In this document: one piece after another, positions 50,938 to 62,899 of the stretch | Position numbering within the stretch: position 1 is the first letter of the stretch | Layout of the letters: each line of letters starts with the position of its first letter | Source of the DNA: Ornithodoros turicata | Taxonomy: Eukaryota; Arthropoda; Arachnida; Ixodida; Argasidae | DNA length: 64,000 bases | Assembly (NCBI RefSeq): GCF_037126465.1 | Contig: NC_088206.1 | Location: 53,362,841-53,426,840 of the forward strand | Direction: 5' to 3' | Position numbers and translations under genes: made by a program | Notes under the pieces: model-generated | Told to the model about the DNA's origin: nothing | Seen by the model: only the letters and a program-made list of their open reading frames with translations | Databases searched by the model: none

Positions 50938-53302
50938 TTACATAGCGAACTCCAATTTACGTTTGTGACGTACGTCTGCAGTAAATTCCGGAATATACGA
51001 CATGTGACGCGTTTCTCTAGGAGAGTGATTGGATGACGCTGCTCGTAGCGCAAATGTGAGCGGTTTATGGTCTGTGAAGAGATCGAACGGGCGGCCTTCC
51101 AAGAAATGGCGGTAGTGCTTCACAGAGAGGTACGCAGCAAGAAGCTCGCGTCCAAACGTGCTGTACTTGGCCTCAGTTGGTGATAGACGCTTCGAACAAA
51201 AAAAAAAAACGAAGGGTTTCCACTCGCCATCTTGTCTCTGCTGCAGGACGGCACCAACGGCGGCGGTGGAGGCGTCAACTAGCAAGGCTGTTTCAGCGTT
51301 GGGACGTGGGTGGTGAAGTAGGACAGCATTTGCTAGGGCCCTTTTGACCTCGTGAAACGCGTCCTGTGTTGTCTGTGTCCAAGTGAGACTGGATGCAGCG
51401 GCTTCTCTTGAAGTGTGATTCCCAAGAATGTCATATAGACGTTGGAGTAGCGTACCACAGTGGGGAACAAATCGTTGATAAAACTTCACCAGACCTAAGA
51501 ATGATTGCAGTCCGCGGCGAGAGGTAGGTGTGGGATAGTCCTGGATGACCTGCACTTTGGAAGGTAGGGGTTTGATTCCCTGCGGTGTGATGATGTGGCC
51601 CAAAAAGATAATCGAAGATACACCGTACTCGCAGTTCGCGGCGCTGATGGAGACGCCGTAGTCCTGAACTCGCTCAAAGAGTTGGCGAAGGTGTGTGCGA
51701 TGTACTTCTGGGGATGGGCTTGCAACTAGGATATCGTGACTGACTTCGCCTTCGCCTACCTGTACGATATCCTAGTTGCAAGCCATCCCCAGAAGTACAT
51801 CTCTTTCTACTTCACCTACTCTTTCTTCGCGATGACCAGGCGCTCAGGGGCTAGCTGTCTTGGGCGAGCGCTGACTGGTGGACCATTCGTAACGATGTGG
51901 TGCGTAACGCAACGGTGGGGCGGGCTAGTTGCATGTGACTGGCGGAGGATCGCTGGGAACTCTCTGATGATCTCAGCAAACGGGGTTTCCAGTGGAAGAA
52001 ACAGTGGGGCTGATTGCGGCTATGCGAGCTGGATCGCCTCGTACGTGCAAGGAGGTGGCACTGTCTATCAATCGCTGACGACGTAAGTCCACAAGGAGGC
52101 CGAAGTGGTGGAGAAAGTCGGCTCCAAGGATCGCATAGGGCACGTCAGCTATAGTGAACACCCACCGGAAGACTCTGCGAAGACCAATGTCCAGGGTGGA
52201 TGAGCATTTACCGTATGTAACGGTTTGGTTGACTGCTTGTAAGGTGCAGTTGGATTTTCCGTGGCGCTTATCGATGGGAGTCGGTGGAATGACGCTGACG
52301 TCGACGTCAACGTGGAAGCGACAACCTGACACGCGGTCGGTGATGCGGAAGAGTCGGCTGTTTTCACCCCCAGCCACTCCTGCCGTTATTCGGGTGGGGG
52401 GTGGGGGGTTCGTTTCCCGGCCAGGAGCAAGGAGCGTGGCTGTTACGTGCAGCGTTGCCGAACTTGCGATGGTACCAACAGTGCGTATCCTGAGGCGGCG
52501 ACAGGGAACGATGCCTACCTCGTATAGGTGTGCGTTGTGGGCGAAAGCCACGTCGAGGGGACGGGGAGCGATGACGTGCCAAAGAGGCCACCTCGGCCAC
52601 GAGGGCTGAGACCACATCATGCAAATGGTGTAGCGATGCCATGACGGAGGAAATGTCCGTGTCAGTGGAAAGTGACGGAGTCTGACGAGAAGCGAGCGTG
52701 GCGACGGCTCCCAGGGTAGGAGTACCAGCGAGGTCCAAAATTTTGTCAGCCATTTTTGCCAAGTCGTCTAGGCTGGTTTTTTCCGCGGCGGCAATAATCA
52801 TTCGGACGTTGTGGGGTAACCGTTGAAGAAACAGTTCACGCAGAATGGAATCGTCTGTTTGTTGGTTACCGGCAAGGTGACGCATGCGGCGAAGAAGTTG
52901 TGTGGGTCGACGATCGTCAAGCTCTTCACTGGTAAGCAGCTGCTGTAGCCGACGTTCCTGAGACGTGGATGTTCGACGAATAAGTTCGTCTTTCAAAACG
53001 TCATACGGTCGCTCCGTATCCGGGTCGATGATGAGGTCGCGCACTTCAGCGGCTGCTTCGGGAGGTAGGTTGGCAATGACATAGCCGAACTTCGTCGTCT
53101 GGGATGTGATACGTTGTGCCGAGAAAAGCACTTCAGCTTGTGCCAACCAGAGCTGAGGGTCCGAAATACTGTAAGATGGCAAGCGAAACGGTACCAGGGA
53201 AGCCTCGACGGGCGGCGAAGCTTGCTGAGCGGCTTCCATGCGGTGTGTTCCAGGTTTGCCGTTCGGGTCACCACTTTGTAGGTAGGTAGGAGTGAGGCTC
53301 AT
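50938..53302 (-). pseudogene. Gypsy-like LTR retrotransposon remnant
   Basis: Minus strand. Gag (53302-52364) has a capsid-like helical region and a zinc-knuckle-like CWYHRKFGNAARNSHAPCSW motif. Protease (about 52400-51973) shows VSVIPPTPIDKRH and ILGADFLHHFGLLVDL, but the catalytic D-T/S-G appears as a damaged VDVDV. The reverse-transcriptase core from the fingers to the palm is missing, and only the DDILVAS region (about 51735) and thumb remain. RNase H (51603-50938) has LLVDASTAAVGAVLQQ, FGRELLAAYLSVKHYRHFLE and FTDHKPLTFA. Integrase and the 3' LTR are absent. 51691-51800 is an inverted duplication across the deletion junction. Confidence 0.85.
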
Positions 53303-53600
53303 GAAACAGCTCTGTCGAGACGTGAACCTTTACTGACCACCAATTTTCAAAATACAGCGTTCCACCACAACTCGGTACACGCCCACTGCACCTGTCGCGC
53401 TCATTGAAATCTCGGTCGCGCATCTCGGTCGGAATCTGCGCATCGATGCTGACGATGACGGCGCGATGACTGGCATCTGTACGTCGCTACAAGGGAAATA
53501 AATTTACTCTCACTTTCCCTCTCTTTCTCAAGATGAAAGACCACTCCGTATTAGTCAAGAACAGAATGGTGTCAGAAGAAACTCAAAGGGGGATGAGCGG
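53303..53600. other. Possible LTR/leader remnant of gypsy-like element
   Basis: On the minus strand this stretch precedes gag, with TGTAGCGACGTACAGATGCC and a GAGAAAGAGAGGGAAAGTGA purine-rich run. No matching second LTR is in the window, so the assignment rests on position only. Confidence 0.3.
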
Positions 53601-53614
53601 AAACGGTTAGGCCC

Positions 53615-53820
53615 CATATCCTCCAAATGCGAATTTCAGCCGACGTCGCAAATCAACCAAAAGGTCCTCCGAAAAGTGTTTGGACGTTCTGGGCTGACGG
53701 TTGATCTAGGCACGCGGGGTGCAGTGACCCACCATCCCCCAAATGCTGTTTTCATCCGAACGCCCAGAGCCATCGAAGGCAGGATACTTGAAAGGACACG
53801 CTTCCCCCGTTTTTCAGGGA
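53615..53820 (-). repeat. Interspersed repeat, copy 1
   Basis: Matches 56370-56535 in inverted orientation: GATCAACCGT[C/A]AGCCCAGAAC, GATTTG[C/G]GACGTCGG and TTTGGAGGATATG. Confidence 0.75.
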
Positions 53821-53860
53821 CAGGGGGAGGGGTGAACAATTCGAAAACTGTGCCAGAATC

Positions 53861-54797
53861 CAGGGCTCGGAACCGTTATTTTTTGGGGTTCGGTTCAAGT
53901 TCCGGTTCAAGGTTATCGGTTCGGTTCGGGTTCCGCGCAACCAAAATAAAGGTTTGAACCGATATTTATCGGTTCGAACCGGTTTACGTGTGCTGTGCTA
54001 ATCAGTGTACCACACGTGAGACGTAATAAGTTACAGCGATGGCTTGCCATGCAGCTGACAGCAGATCATCCTTTACTGTACCGAAAGGTGCTGGGAAATG
54101 GCGTACAGCATACCATTGCAAAAGGCTATCGCCAATTTCTAAAGGAAAAAGAAGAAGAAAGCGATCACGTGGTAATTTGGAATATCCCAGAGTCCCATAT
54201 ACGCAGGCCGGCACTATGGCGGGCACGCTGCTCCCCTTTGAAAACAGCGCGAGAGGCCGCTCCTGTGTTTCCTTCTTCCATACTCTGGACCACACGCCAA
54301 ACTCTTTCCCATGGTTGCTAAAGGCCTGCGTTGCTTGTGGATATCACTGTGAAATATTAAAATTTACGTCGCCTTCACACTGCGACGCTGAATGAAAGGA
54401 AGCAGCCAAGGCAACAATGCAAAGTATACCTGTCGTGTAGCACTCTTTGTTTTTACACCTCGAATCACAAAAATGTACAGGGATGTCGTGAACCTTTTGG
54501 AGGTGAGGCTGCAGGAGGTGCATGGACTCACCACTTCTTGGTTTGTCAATTTGTCCGCTCTGTGAATTCTGCAAGATTCCGGGTGATGTAGTGAGCTGGT
54601 ACGCGGCAGTCGAGTGGGAAGGTATAGGCGTTTTTACCGTCTGGCGAACCGGTTACCGAATCATATTTTTTTGGTTTAGTTCCGGTTCGTTCAAGGGGAG
54701 AGAAAAAATGTTTACGGTTCGGTTCGGGTTCGGTTCGGCAAAAAAGAACGGTTTTTTGCGGTTTTCGGTTACGGTTCAGTTCCGGTTTCGACCCCTG
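53861..54797. mobile_element. hAT-type element, CGGTT-rich, 8 bp duplication
   Basis: Ends CAGGGCTCGGAACC and GGTTTCGACCCCTG. Flanked by CCAGAATC at 53853-53860 and 54798-54805. Subterminal regions are dense in GGTTCGGTTC words, as in the element at 49050. No transposase is visible. Confidence 0.9.
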
Positions 54798-55137
54798 CCA
54801 GAATCCAATGTACTTCCTGCAACTGACCAGAGAGCGTCAAATGACCCTTGCCGTCACGTGAGTCCCCGGCTATTGCTCACCTGGTGCTCGTATAATGTCC
54901 GTTCTGAACGTAATGCATGCGGTTCGTTGACTTCTTAAGCTTCTTCTGGTCCCGTTTTCTCCCTCGAGATGTGACAGATACGACGGATATAAAAATGGGA
55001 GCTGCTGCACGAAATCCGTATTCACTGCCTCAATCTCCTCTGGCAATCCGGGACTCATCGTTAAAAAAAGCAAGGGCCACCGTCAGCCCTTCGCGAGATG
55101 TTACTGGACATGATGTTACGCGTATACGCTGAGCACA

Positions 55138-56060
55138 CTGCCGTCTACACCGACGGGCCCTTTGCACCTGTAAGTTCAGCGGCCGCCTTCGTTATTCCAT
55201 TGGTCTAGGTGTCTCACGGGTATCGCCTGGCACACTGAGTTTCCTCTACGTCCGCAGGGCTTTACGGAATCTTGTCGTTCCCCTGGTATGCTCTGCGCGA
55301 GGCTCCGCGAATATGGGTGGCACACACGGACTCCAAGGCAGGCCTCCAGTGCATAAGAGCATTGGTGCGCGAGGTACGTTAGCTCCAATTGTCACGGACA
55401 TCCTCAACGACGTTCAGCGTCTATGCGACGTAGGTCACTCCATCACTTTTCAGTGGATCCCAGGTCTCTGTGGACTAATGTAGAGGGGAAAGAGAGGAAA
55501 TGTAGAGGCTGACAGAGTGGCTGCTGCTGCCAGACAATGCCACGCGGTGATACCGAATGTGTTGATCCGTGGTGTCAGGAGGGCATTCTTGTCGACGGCG
55601 ATACAACCAATGGCGGCGCAACAATATCGCCGGGACATTACAGACAGGTCCTTGTTGCACGCCGTAGATCCATCTTTGTCGTTTTCCCTCTCAGGCCGTT
55701 TGCCCCGCTGTCTCTTCTCCCTTCTGCATCGATTTCTCAATGTGGCTTTCACACCGCAGTTCAGACACAGACTAGAGTATGCTTCAAACAGCTTGTGTTC
55801 CAACTGCGGCATGGTGGCAGGCACTCAACACGTCCTCATCGACTGCCCCCTATAGAGGTCGGAGAGAGCAATACTCCAATCCCAACTGACCCGTATATAA
55901 ACAACAAACCGCTCAGCCTTGCAGCAGTCTTGGGTCCTTGTTCTAACCCTGTGCAGCACCGTCAATGCCTGCACTCATTCTATCTGTTCTTGACGTCTAC
56001 ACTAGCCTGCTTGAACTCCTGTGACCGCAGAGCTTTTGCCGTGAATGCGGTGATGTGATC
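55138..56060 (+). pseudogene. LINE C-terminal fragment (RNase H and tail)
   Basis: Plus-strand remnant of a non-LTR retrotransposon, distinct from the one at 13436. RNase H begins VYTDGPF (about 55143), followed by AAAFVIP, HTDSKAGLQCIRAL, FQWIPG in a shifted frame and GNVEADRVAAAARQ. The C-terminal domain has RFLNVAFTPQFRHRLEYAS and a LCSNCGMVAGTQHVLIDCP zinc-knuckle-like motif. A last piece (INNKPLSLAAVLG) is frame-shifted. Stops and frameshifts occur throughout and the reverse transcriptase is missing. Confidence 0.8.
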
Positions 56061-56369
56061 TTCACAGCATCACATCTCCCGTGTGGCCGCCCGGATGAAC
56101 TACTATCCCCATAGTTACGACGCACCCGCGTGTGTGATACCTCATTTGCGTGTGTCACATGTGTGTGCTTCATCTTTCATATTAACCCACATGCACTGAG
56201 GTATGGTACCGCAATGCTTGCGGTGAATATATCATCTCATCCTATCGTCACTCATGTAGTAGTAGCTGTTCCATATTAAAGAAGTTGAGCTTGGATGGGT
56301 GGAAATGGAAAGACACTCGGTGTGCACATCTCATCATGACATGAAGTGTACATGGGGAGAAATGACATG

Positions 56370-56560
56370 AGATTCTGGTGCCATTCATTTGGGGGGATGT
56401 GGGTCACTACCACCCGCGTGCCCCGATCAACCGTAAGCCCAGAACTTCCGAACATTTTTTCCGTTTTCAGCTTTTTGTTTGATTTGGGACGTCGGTGGAA
56501 ATGGAGGTTTGGAGGATATGAGCTTCTACCAGCGGAAACCAGGGGAACAGAACACATAAT
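56370..56560 (+). repeat. Interspersed repeat, copy 2
   Basis: Inverted counterpart of 53615-53820. About 2.6 kb separates the two. Confidence 0.75.
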
Positions 56561-56810
56561 ACTATGGGCGGTTCACGAACTATAATTTGGGAAGAAAATG
56601 GACCACTTTGGAGCTGAGCGATTCCTCTTTAGGACCCAGCTGGTACATTCAACTGGGACCACTCTCCGTGCCACTTTGGAATTGGGCCTTCATAAGTCGT
56701 CGTTGGGCGAAAATATTTTGCGTGGGCGTTGCTTATATGATAGCATAGCAAATTTCCTCTCTGGTTTTGCAACAGCCCATAAAAGGCATCCCCTTGTTGG
56801 TGGTTACCCC

Positions 56811-57060
56811 GGAGTCGTGCTGTAAACTGGGAGGTGGTGGCTTGGAATTCTATACCACCGGCTGTGCTGTATGAGGTTTTCCCTGGGTTTTCTGGAAGAC
56901 TTTCCAGACGGATCTAGGAACAGCCTAGAAGCACCTGAAGTCAGCGCAGGACGCATATTAACCTCCTATCTCTGCGTTCCTGCTGTCCTCTCTCCATCTG
57001 TCCACATCTGTGCGCCGCTCATATCGACAGTCGCTTCGCGGCCGCATAACACGGAGTAAA
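56811..57060 (+). mobile_element. SINE, 5' truncated
   Basis: Matches the SINE at 4022 from the B-box region onward (GTCGTGCTG, GGGAGGTGGTGG, GAGGTTTTCCCTGGGTTTTC, CGCTTCGCGGC) and ends in an A-rich tail. The A box is missing. Confidence 0.82.
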
Positions 57061-57739
57061 AAAATTTGCAGCTCCCCGCAGCTCTACACAAGTAATGTGT
57101 ACGTAATCGGGTTCTCCATATTTCTTTACCTCGAATTTTTATGCCCGTTTTTATTCCTCTTGGCTATCTGGAGTTTTTTTTTTTTTCTTTATTTCTCGCG
57201 CCAGCCGTGTGTCACATCTCTACATTTTATATTTCTCAATCAACCAATCATCGATCTTTCTTTCTTTCCAAAAGCACATTTACAAAAGGGACACAGATCT
57301 ATAACAGGACTGTGAGGGCAAAGCCCTGTGGTACAGTCCAAAACGAACAATAAGGGTAAGTATGATATAAGTATGATATAAATAAGTACGTATACAATAA
57401 GGGTAAGTAAAGTGGAACCAGAACACTGAAAAAAAAAAGAAAAAAAAGAAAGGTGACAACGACGCTGGGGTTAAAGTGAAAGAAGCAAATGCAGTCAAAA
57501 CATCGCAACAGTCATCGCAACAGTCAATACTCATATTTCAGTTTTCTTTTTTGCGGTGGCTTCAATCTACACGATGGCAGAACGCAGAATATACCTGCTT
57601 TCGTTGAGTTATTTTGTCTCAAACGGATTTGCTTTGACTGAAAAATTAGAGAACGCGCCACGACGCGGTGAATTAGTGAACAACGTGTTCACTGTTCACC
57701 ATAGACGAAGATATTTTGCTTGCTCTCTTTTTGGTCTCG

Positions 57740-57976
57740 ATGTATTCCAAGGCGTTGCTGGTCGTCGTGTTGCTCTACGCTGCGGGTTTATGCGCCTCTT
57801 TTGAGGTCCGCATAAACCCGCCATGGCCGAGGTACTCCGTCGAGCGGCAGTATCAGCCGCTGGAGCACAGGCTGCTCTTTCTTGCATGCCTGGGGGCAGC
57901 AATTTTAATGTGCAAGATATGCTGCCTCTGTAAATGGCAGCGGGTCTTACGACCTGCACCAATGATTTGCGTGTAA
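57740..57976 (+). CDS. Short ORF with signal-like N-terminus
   Basis: 78 codons from ATG. It begins MYSKALLVVVLLYAAGLCA, a good signal-peptide pattern with an A-x-A-like end, then a short polar segment, a hydrophobic run (LLFLACLGAAIL) and a Cys cluster (CKICCLC). The ATG has T at -3, a weak start context. No splice-linked neighbour or promoter is evident, and the surrounding DNA is repeat-rich, so it may be chance. I recognise no family. Confidence 0.25.
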   Translation: MYSKALLVVVLLYAAGLCASFEVRINPPWPRYSVERQYQPLEHRLLFLACLGAAILMCKICCLCKWQRVLRPAPMICV

Positions 57977-57984
57977 TTACCATC

Positions 57985-58080
57985 AAACACGAAATCATTG
58001 GTGCCGTTGGCGGTGGTGGGGGGTTGGGAGGGAGGGTAGAGGGGGGTTCGCCCCCCTCTACGCCCACCACCGCAAGCACT
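57985..58080. repeat. G-rich stretch with GC hairpin
   Basis: GGCGGTGGTGGGGGGTTGGG followed by GAGGGGGGTTCGCCCCCCTC, a perfect short hairpin. Confidence 0.7.
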
Positions 58081-58773
58081 CTCTCTCTTCTTCTCTGCCT
58101 TCCTGTCGTCAAAGTTCGTCCGCCAATGACTTTCGCCAATGACTCGACCGGTGAAGCTGCTAAGCTACTCGGTATAGACTGAAAGCTCTTGCCGCTTGCC
58201 TGTCTCAATGAACCACTTGCTGTCGCATTTACCGATATAGCCAATGAACTTCCAGCATATATTCCCGGTCTTTTGAGTGGACCAATCGTGTGACGTCCCG
58301 CAGCATCCGGACCATTTCACCTCGTCCACGATAGGCTGCCGCAGTCTCCAATAAGTTAAAAGACACCCTCACATCTATATTGCATGTACAGCCAGCTGTG
58401 ACAACATCTCTGTTGACCGACTGCAACAACACGATGCAGTCGCTAACTTGCCGAAAAGTGAATTCGACGTGACTTCTTTCGAGTTTCACAGACTGTCTTG
58501 GTCCGCCCTCCAGTCTCCAGTGGGGGCATTTTGGAACTCCTCAAATGGCACGTTACTCTTTCTTCGAGACTTCCGGTGGATTTCCCACTACCTGAATCTT
58601 TGCAGCAGTTCCGACGCTTCTTACAGACCCAGTCAAAATCTATCGCCGTTTCGTACGTGACCAGAGCGCCTATTGATACTGTTTCCTTCTTGCCATGAAC
58701 AGACCAACGAAGGATCCCAGCAGACGAAGAATGCAGTTACGTCGACAATTTTGATTTTACAACCAACCGCCCT

Positions 58774-60460
58774 ATGCTCCAAAATATGCAGCGGTCTTCA
58801 ATGCCACCGTCGGCTGCAGTGAATCGACACTTCTGCAGCGACTTGATGACAATTACATTGACACCAAAGCGCTTAAAATTGCTACTATGCATGTACGTGA
58901 AAGACTTTTCATGCACTACCTCGAACACAAGCATCTCGCTATCTTGACCTTCGCAGCTACCTTTTGTAAAGACCACATCGGGCATTCGGCACAAGACAAC
59001 GAAATGTTTTCCAGACGGCGCCATCAGCCCTACGCTGTTCCCGGTCCTTTCCAACGACTCCCATACTATTCCCCATCTACAGTTGTTACGTCCCACGCTG
59101 TCAGACGTCTGCACATGCACTATACGCCGTTGAGATGCCATCGTTCAACCAAAGAGCGAATAAGGCGACTGTGGTGTGCACCAGTTCCCTCTCCGGCGAG
59201 TTTGTGTTGATGCTACACGACGGCATCAGCTGGTCGGACAGTAAGCCTCTGCCACAAGGGCATCACAACGTCTGTCACGTGGGACACCTTCTATCTTACT
59301 GTCTGCCTCCTGTCCTATCCGCGTATTATCTTCGTGAACAAACCAAGGAAGCTTTCCAGCTTGTAGAGAATGCACATAGTCTACGATTTTCGTCTACGAT
59401 TTGCTCCAACATACGCAACGGTCGTCAATGTCACCGTCAGCGCTGCTTTGCATCCACGGTGACCTGATGTCGATTACCTTCCTCTGCAAGTCATTGACAC
59501 CACTCGGTTAAAGCGCTTGAAGCCGTTATTACATGTTCGTGAAGGACCTCGTGCACTTCCTGGAAGGCAATTATTTCACGGCCTGTACGACTACCTCTTG
59601 TGGAAGCCACGTCGGCCATCCAGCACATAACACGACGAGAGGTTTCCAGAAAGCGCTATCAGTACGACCTCCACGTTCATAGACATCGATTACGTTGGGG
59701 TCTGAGCCCCCCTTTGAACTTCTCCACTGCGGCTAACCCCCCTCCCCCGAGAGGCCTATCGGGCTGACACTCAAGATGAACGTTTTGATGGATATCCGGC
59801 GCATGCTTCATGCCATATGACACATCCTCAGCGACACGGTATCGCACACTGACACTTTGCCCGACCTCCGTACCCCATGGTCTAAAGCCTTTGCACCAGG
59901 TTGTGCACCAGCAACACTATGCTCCAAGATTATACAGCGATCTTCAATGTCACCGTCAGCGCTGCTTTGCATCGACAACGACTTGACGTCTATGGCCTTC
60001 ATCTACAAGTTGATGACACTAATGTTCGTAAAGGACCTCATGCATTTACTCAAAGGTACGCATTTCATCTATCCTGGCCTACGCGGCTACCTCTTGTGGA
60101 AACCACGTCGTGCATCCAGCACATAAAAGACAAGGAGCTTCCAGAAGGTGCCATCAGCAGAACCTCTACGCTGTTCCTAGTTCTTTCCATCGACTCCCAT
60201 ACCATATGCCCATGTGCAGTTGTGAGTGCAACACTGTCGGACGTCTGCATCTGCACTGTACGCCTTCAACATGTCATCGTTCCACCAAAGAGCGAAGGAA
60301 GACGACTGTGGTGTGCACGAGTTCCCTCTCCTGCGACAGTGTCACTTGAAGCTTCACGACGGCATCATCTGGTCACAGCCTGCTCCAGCGAGGGTCAGCG
60401 ACTTCTGCCGGGGCCCTCCAGGCCAATCGTTAGTGCGATGATGACCAGTGTCAAATCCAG
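58774..60460 (+). repeat. Satellite C array (about 520-630 bp units)
   Basis: Unit starts GCTCCAA[A/C/G]AT-like at about 58774, 59402 and 59920. Shared words include CACCGTCAGCGCTGCTTTGC, GAAGGACCTC-like stretches, ACCAAAGAGCGAA and CACGACGGCATCA. Unit lengths of about 628 and 518 bp differ by an indel. ORFs in several frames are by-products of the repeat. Confidence 0.85.
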
Positions 60461-60925
60461 CTGGGAGTTAGCGTAGTTCCTCTTGGTTAGGCATTCTGAA
60501 CAGACCTCTAGTCGAGAAACGTCATCATGGCGTTGGTAGACACACTGAAACCAAAACAAATCGGAAGGGGAGGGCTGGGTTCCACGAATGGGCACTTGTT
60601 CGCTGCCTCCTATTGAAAGACAAGTAGGACCGAAGGTCGCGTCCCTTTCAGCGACCATCGTAATTCCCTCAAGACCGTGGCTTTCTGGCGCGACCTTGTT
60701 CGCCCCTAGCTTTGAGCGTAGTGCAATTCTACCAAAGTGGTGGCGCTGTCGAACACTATCGCGTTATTTGTTTACAAACATGGAGAGGTCTATTATCCTC
60801 CAGCTTTTCATAAATTATCACAGCGTGCCTGCTGTATTTAACTCTTCTCGTTACAGTTGCAAGTGCGAAAGGAATGTTTTCAAAGCTCAAGTCCAATAAG
60901 ACGTACCTGCGCGGTACATGGTCAC

Positions 60926-61735
60926 CAGTGATGGCCACTAACTACTTCTACAGTAGTTTAAATATAACTACTAACTACTTTGCGATGGAGTAGTTCAACT
61001 ACTTTTCAGGGGAGTAGTTAAAACTACTTCTTTAACTACTGCAATGTATTTTAACTACATCTATAACTACTTAACGTAGTCTATCAACACCAATCCCTTG
61101 TAGTGTTGTTGGACACCTAAATATGAATCACAAGCAGTGATAATATTTAAAATATACTCTTGTGCCTACGTCGCTTAATTCACATACTGTCGTAAAATCC
61201 ATTGTCTGTCCTTTTTATGTTATGCGCTGACAAAAGAGCTTGTTGCGGAAATATATGGAGTGAAAGCTTCCACTATAAAGGTACGTACAAACATACGATG
61301 GACCATGTACGAGATTTACACTCAGGCTCCTTCGTCACAGATCAATGCGCCACGCACAGATATTGTGGTGGCTGCCGATTGCGCCACTGTGGAAAACTAC
61401 AAAATCATTTCACAACAAATGAGGCTTCACTAGACAAGCATTAAAAGTGAAGACTTAGTACACATGGACGGCACAACTGCTCTGCACCTCCGTTCTCATC
61501 AAACAAGTACCTCAAGACAAATGTCGGAAGCACAATCGTGTCGTAAACTTGCGGCAGAATCGGTTGGCGCCTGCAGTAACCTAACTACTGTAGTTAACTA
61601 CTCGAAACAGTAGTTTAACTAGTAACATTTCTAACTTTTCTAACATTTAACATATCTGCAAGTAGTTAATAACTACTTCTTAACTACAATCAGGTAGGAA
61701 ACTAACTACGTGTAGTTAACTGCAGGCCATCACTG
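60926..61735. mobile_element. hAT-like element, GTAGTTA-rich
   Basis: Termini CAGTGATGGCC and GGCCATCACTG are perfect inverted repeats. Both subterminal regions are made of AACTACTT / GTAGTTAACT words. Flanking 8-mers ATGGTCAC and CTTTCAGC do not match. No transposase is visible. Confidence 0.8.
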
Positions 61736-62144
61736 CTTTCAGCACCGCGTGTCGGAGATTTCCGGTGCATGTCAAACGAACCCCAGGTCCTACCCTGCGG
61801 CAAGTGCAACATGTCGGCATACTGCACAGACAAACTTTAAGTGTAACATCATAGTGCCATTACTATTATTACCAGTCGAGACGCGGGACGAGCGGCGCTG
61901 CAAAGGAAAGTAGTAGTTCTGCCTTTCGCGCAGTTCCTCAGCTTTTCCCGTTCACCTCGTACACGTAGATTGCTCTCAAATAAGGTACCATAACAACTGC
62001 ACGTGAAGTCCACGTTGCTTCATCTTTTTCACAGCAGTGTTTTTGGCCCGTCCGCGAACGCCCCTTTTCTGAGTGGATGGACACTTTATCAAGTGCTTTC
62101 TCCAACCATTCCTTCCATTCATACCCCCAGCGAGCTGTCGTAGC

Positions 62145-62303
62145 GTACTAAACAACATGGTAGCGCACCAAGCGGTACACGTGGAACAAGAACGACGAGA
62201 AGGGGACAAGCGCACTCTCACATTTTTTATTTTCGAACTAACTTTTATTCCGTCGTTCTTGTTCCACGTGTACTGTTTGGCGCACTACCACGTTGTTTAG
62301 TAC
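62145..62303. mobile_element. Foldback MITE, 159 bp
   Basis: GTACTAAACAACATGGTAGC at the left is matched by the inverted GTGGT-GTTGTTTAGTAC at the right, continuing through CACGTGGAACAAGAACGACG. Confidence 0.85.
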
Positions 62304-62598
62304 GTAACAAGTAGCCCAACTTGGCGCATGATGTTGCAGACTGACAGCCGAAAGGAGCAGGTTTTCTGACCTACGAGATTAAAAGCTCTCTTGCGCTCAA
62401 GGATTTGGCGCTTCACTCGCAGTTTTTGTGCGAATGTGTGTCCCAGGGCTGGTAACCCTAATTTCTAGTTCTCCCGACATATTTGTTCCCGAGTCTTTCC
62501 ATGCTCCTTTATATGCCACCGGAGCAACATGGGATTCTGATGAGGAGCTGAGAGCAAAGTTGTGGCCCGCTGGGGCGAAGAAAATCCGTAAGAACAAT

Positions 62599-62891
62599 CA
62601 GTGGCGTCACTAGGGGGGGTGCGGTCCGCACCGGCTGAAGCCACGGAAGGGGTGACACCTCCGGTTCTCCGGGCGGCAAGCCTCCGGTTCTTTGCGGCAC
62701 GATGACGCCAAAAACAATATGAGAAGCCTTTTGAGAGCGCACATTATTTTGCTTTCCGAGTGTGGTGTAATATGTTTATTTAGCGTGAATCACCTGGTAC
62801 GGAAAGGTATCCGTTAGCGGGGGCATGGGCTGAGGTGGGGGGTGACGCAGCGCTCCCGCACCAAGTGACGCGTACCCTAGCGACGCCACTG
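62599..62891. mobile_element. hAT MITE, 293 bp, 8 bp duplication
   Basis: Ends CAGTGGCGTCACTAGGG and CCCTAGCGACGCCACTG. Flanked by AGAACAAT at 62591-62598 and 62892-62899. The interior is GC-rich and noncoding. Confidence 0.93.
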
Positions 62892-62899
62892 AGAACAAT

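Noticed and set aside
57696..58244. 182-codon minus-strand ORF
   Set aside because: It covers a G-rich hairpin and low-complexity sequence, gives a proline/arginine/alanine-rich product and has no domain.
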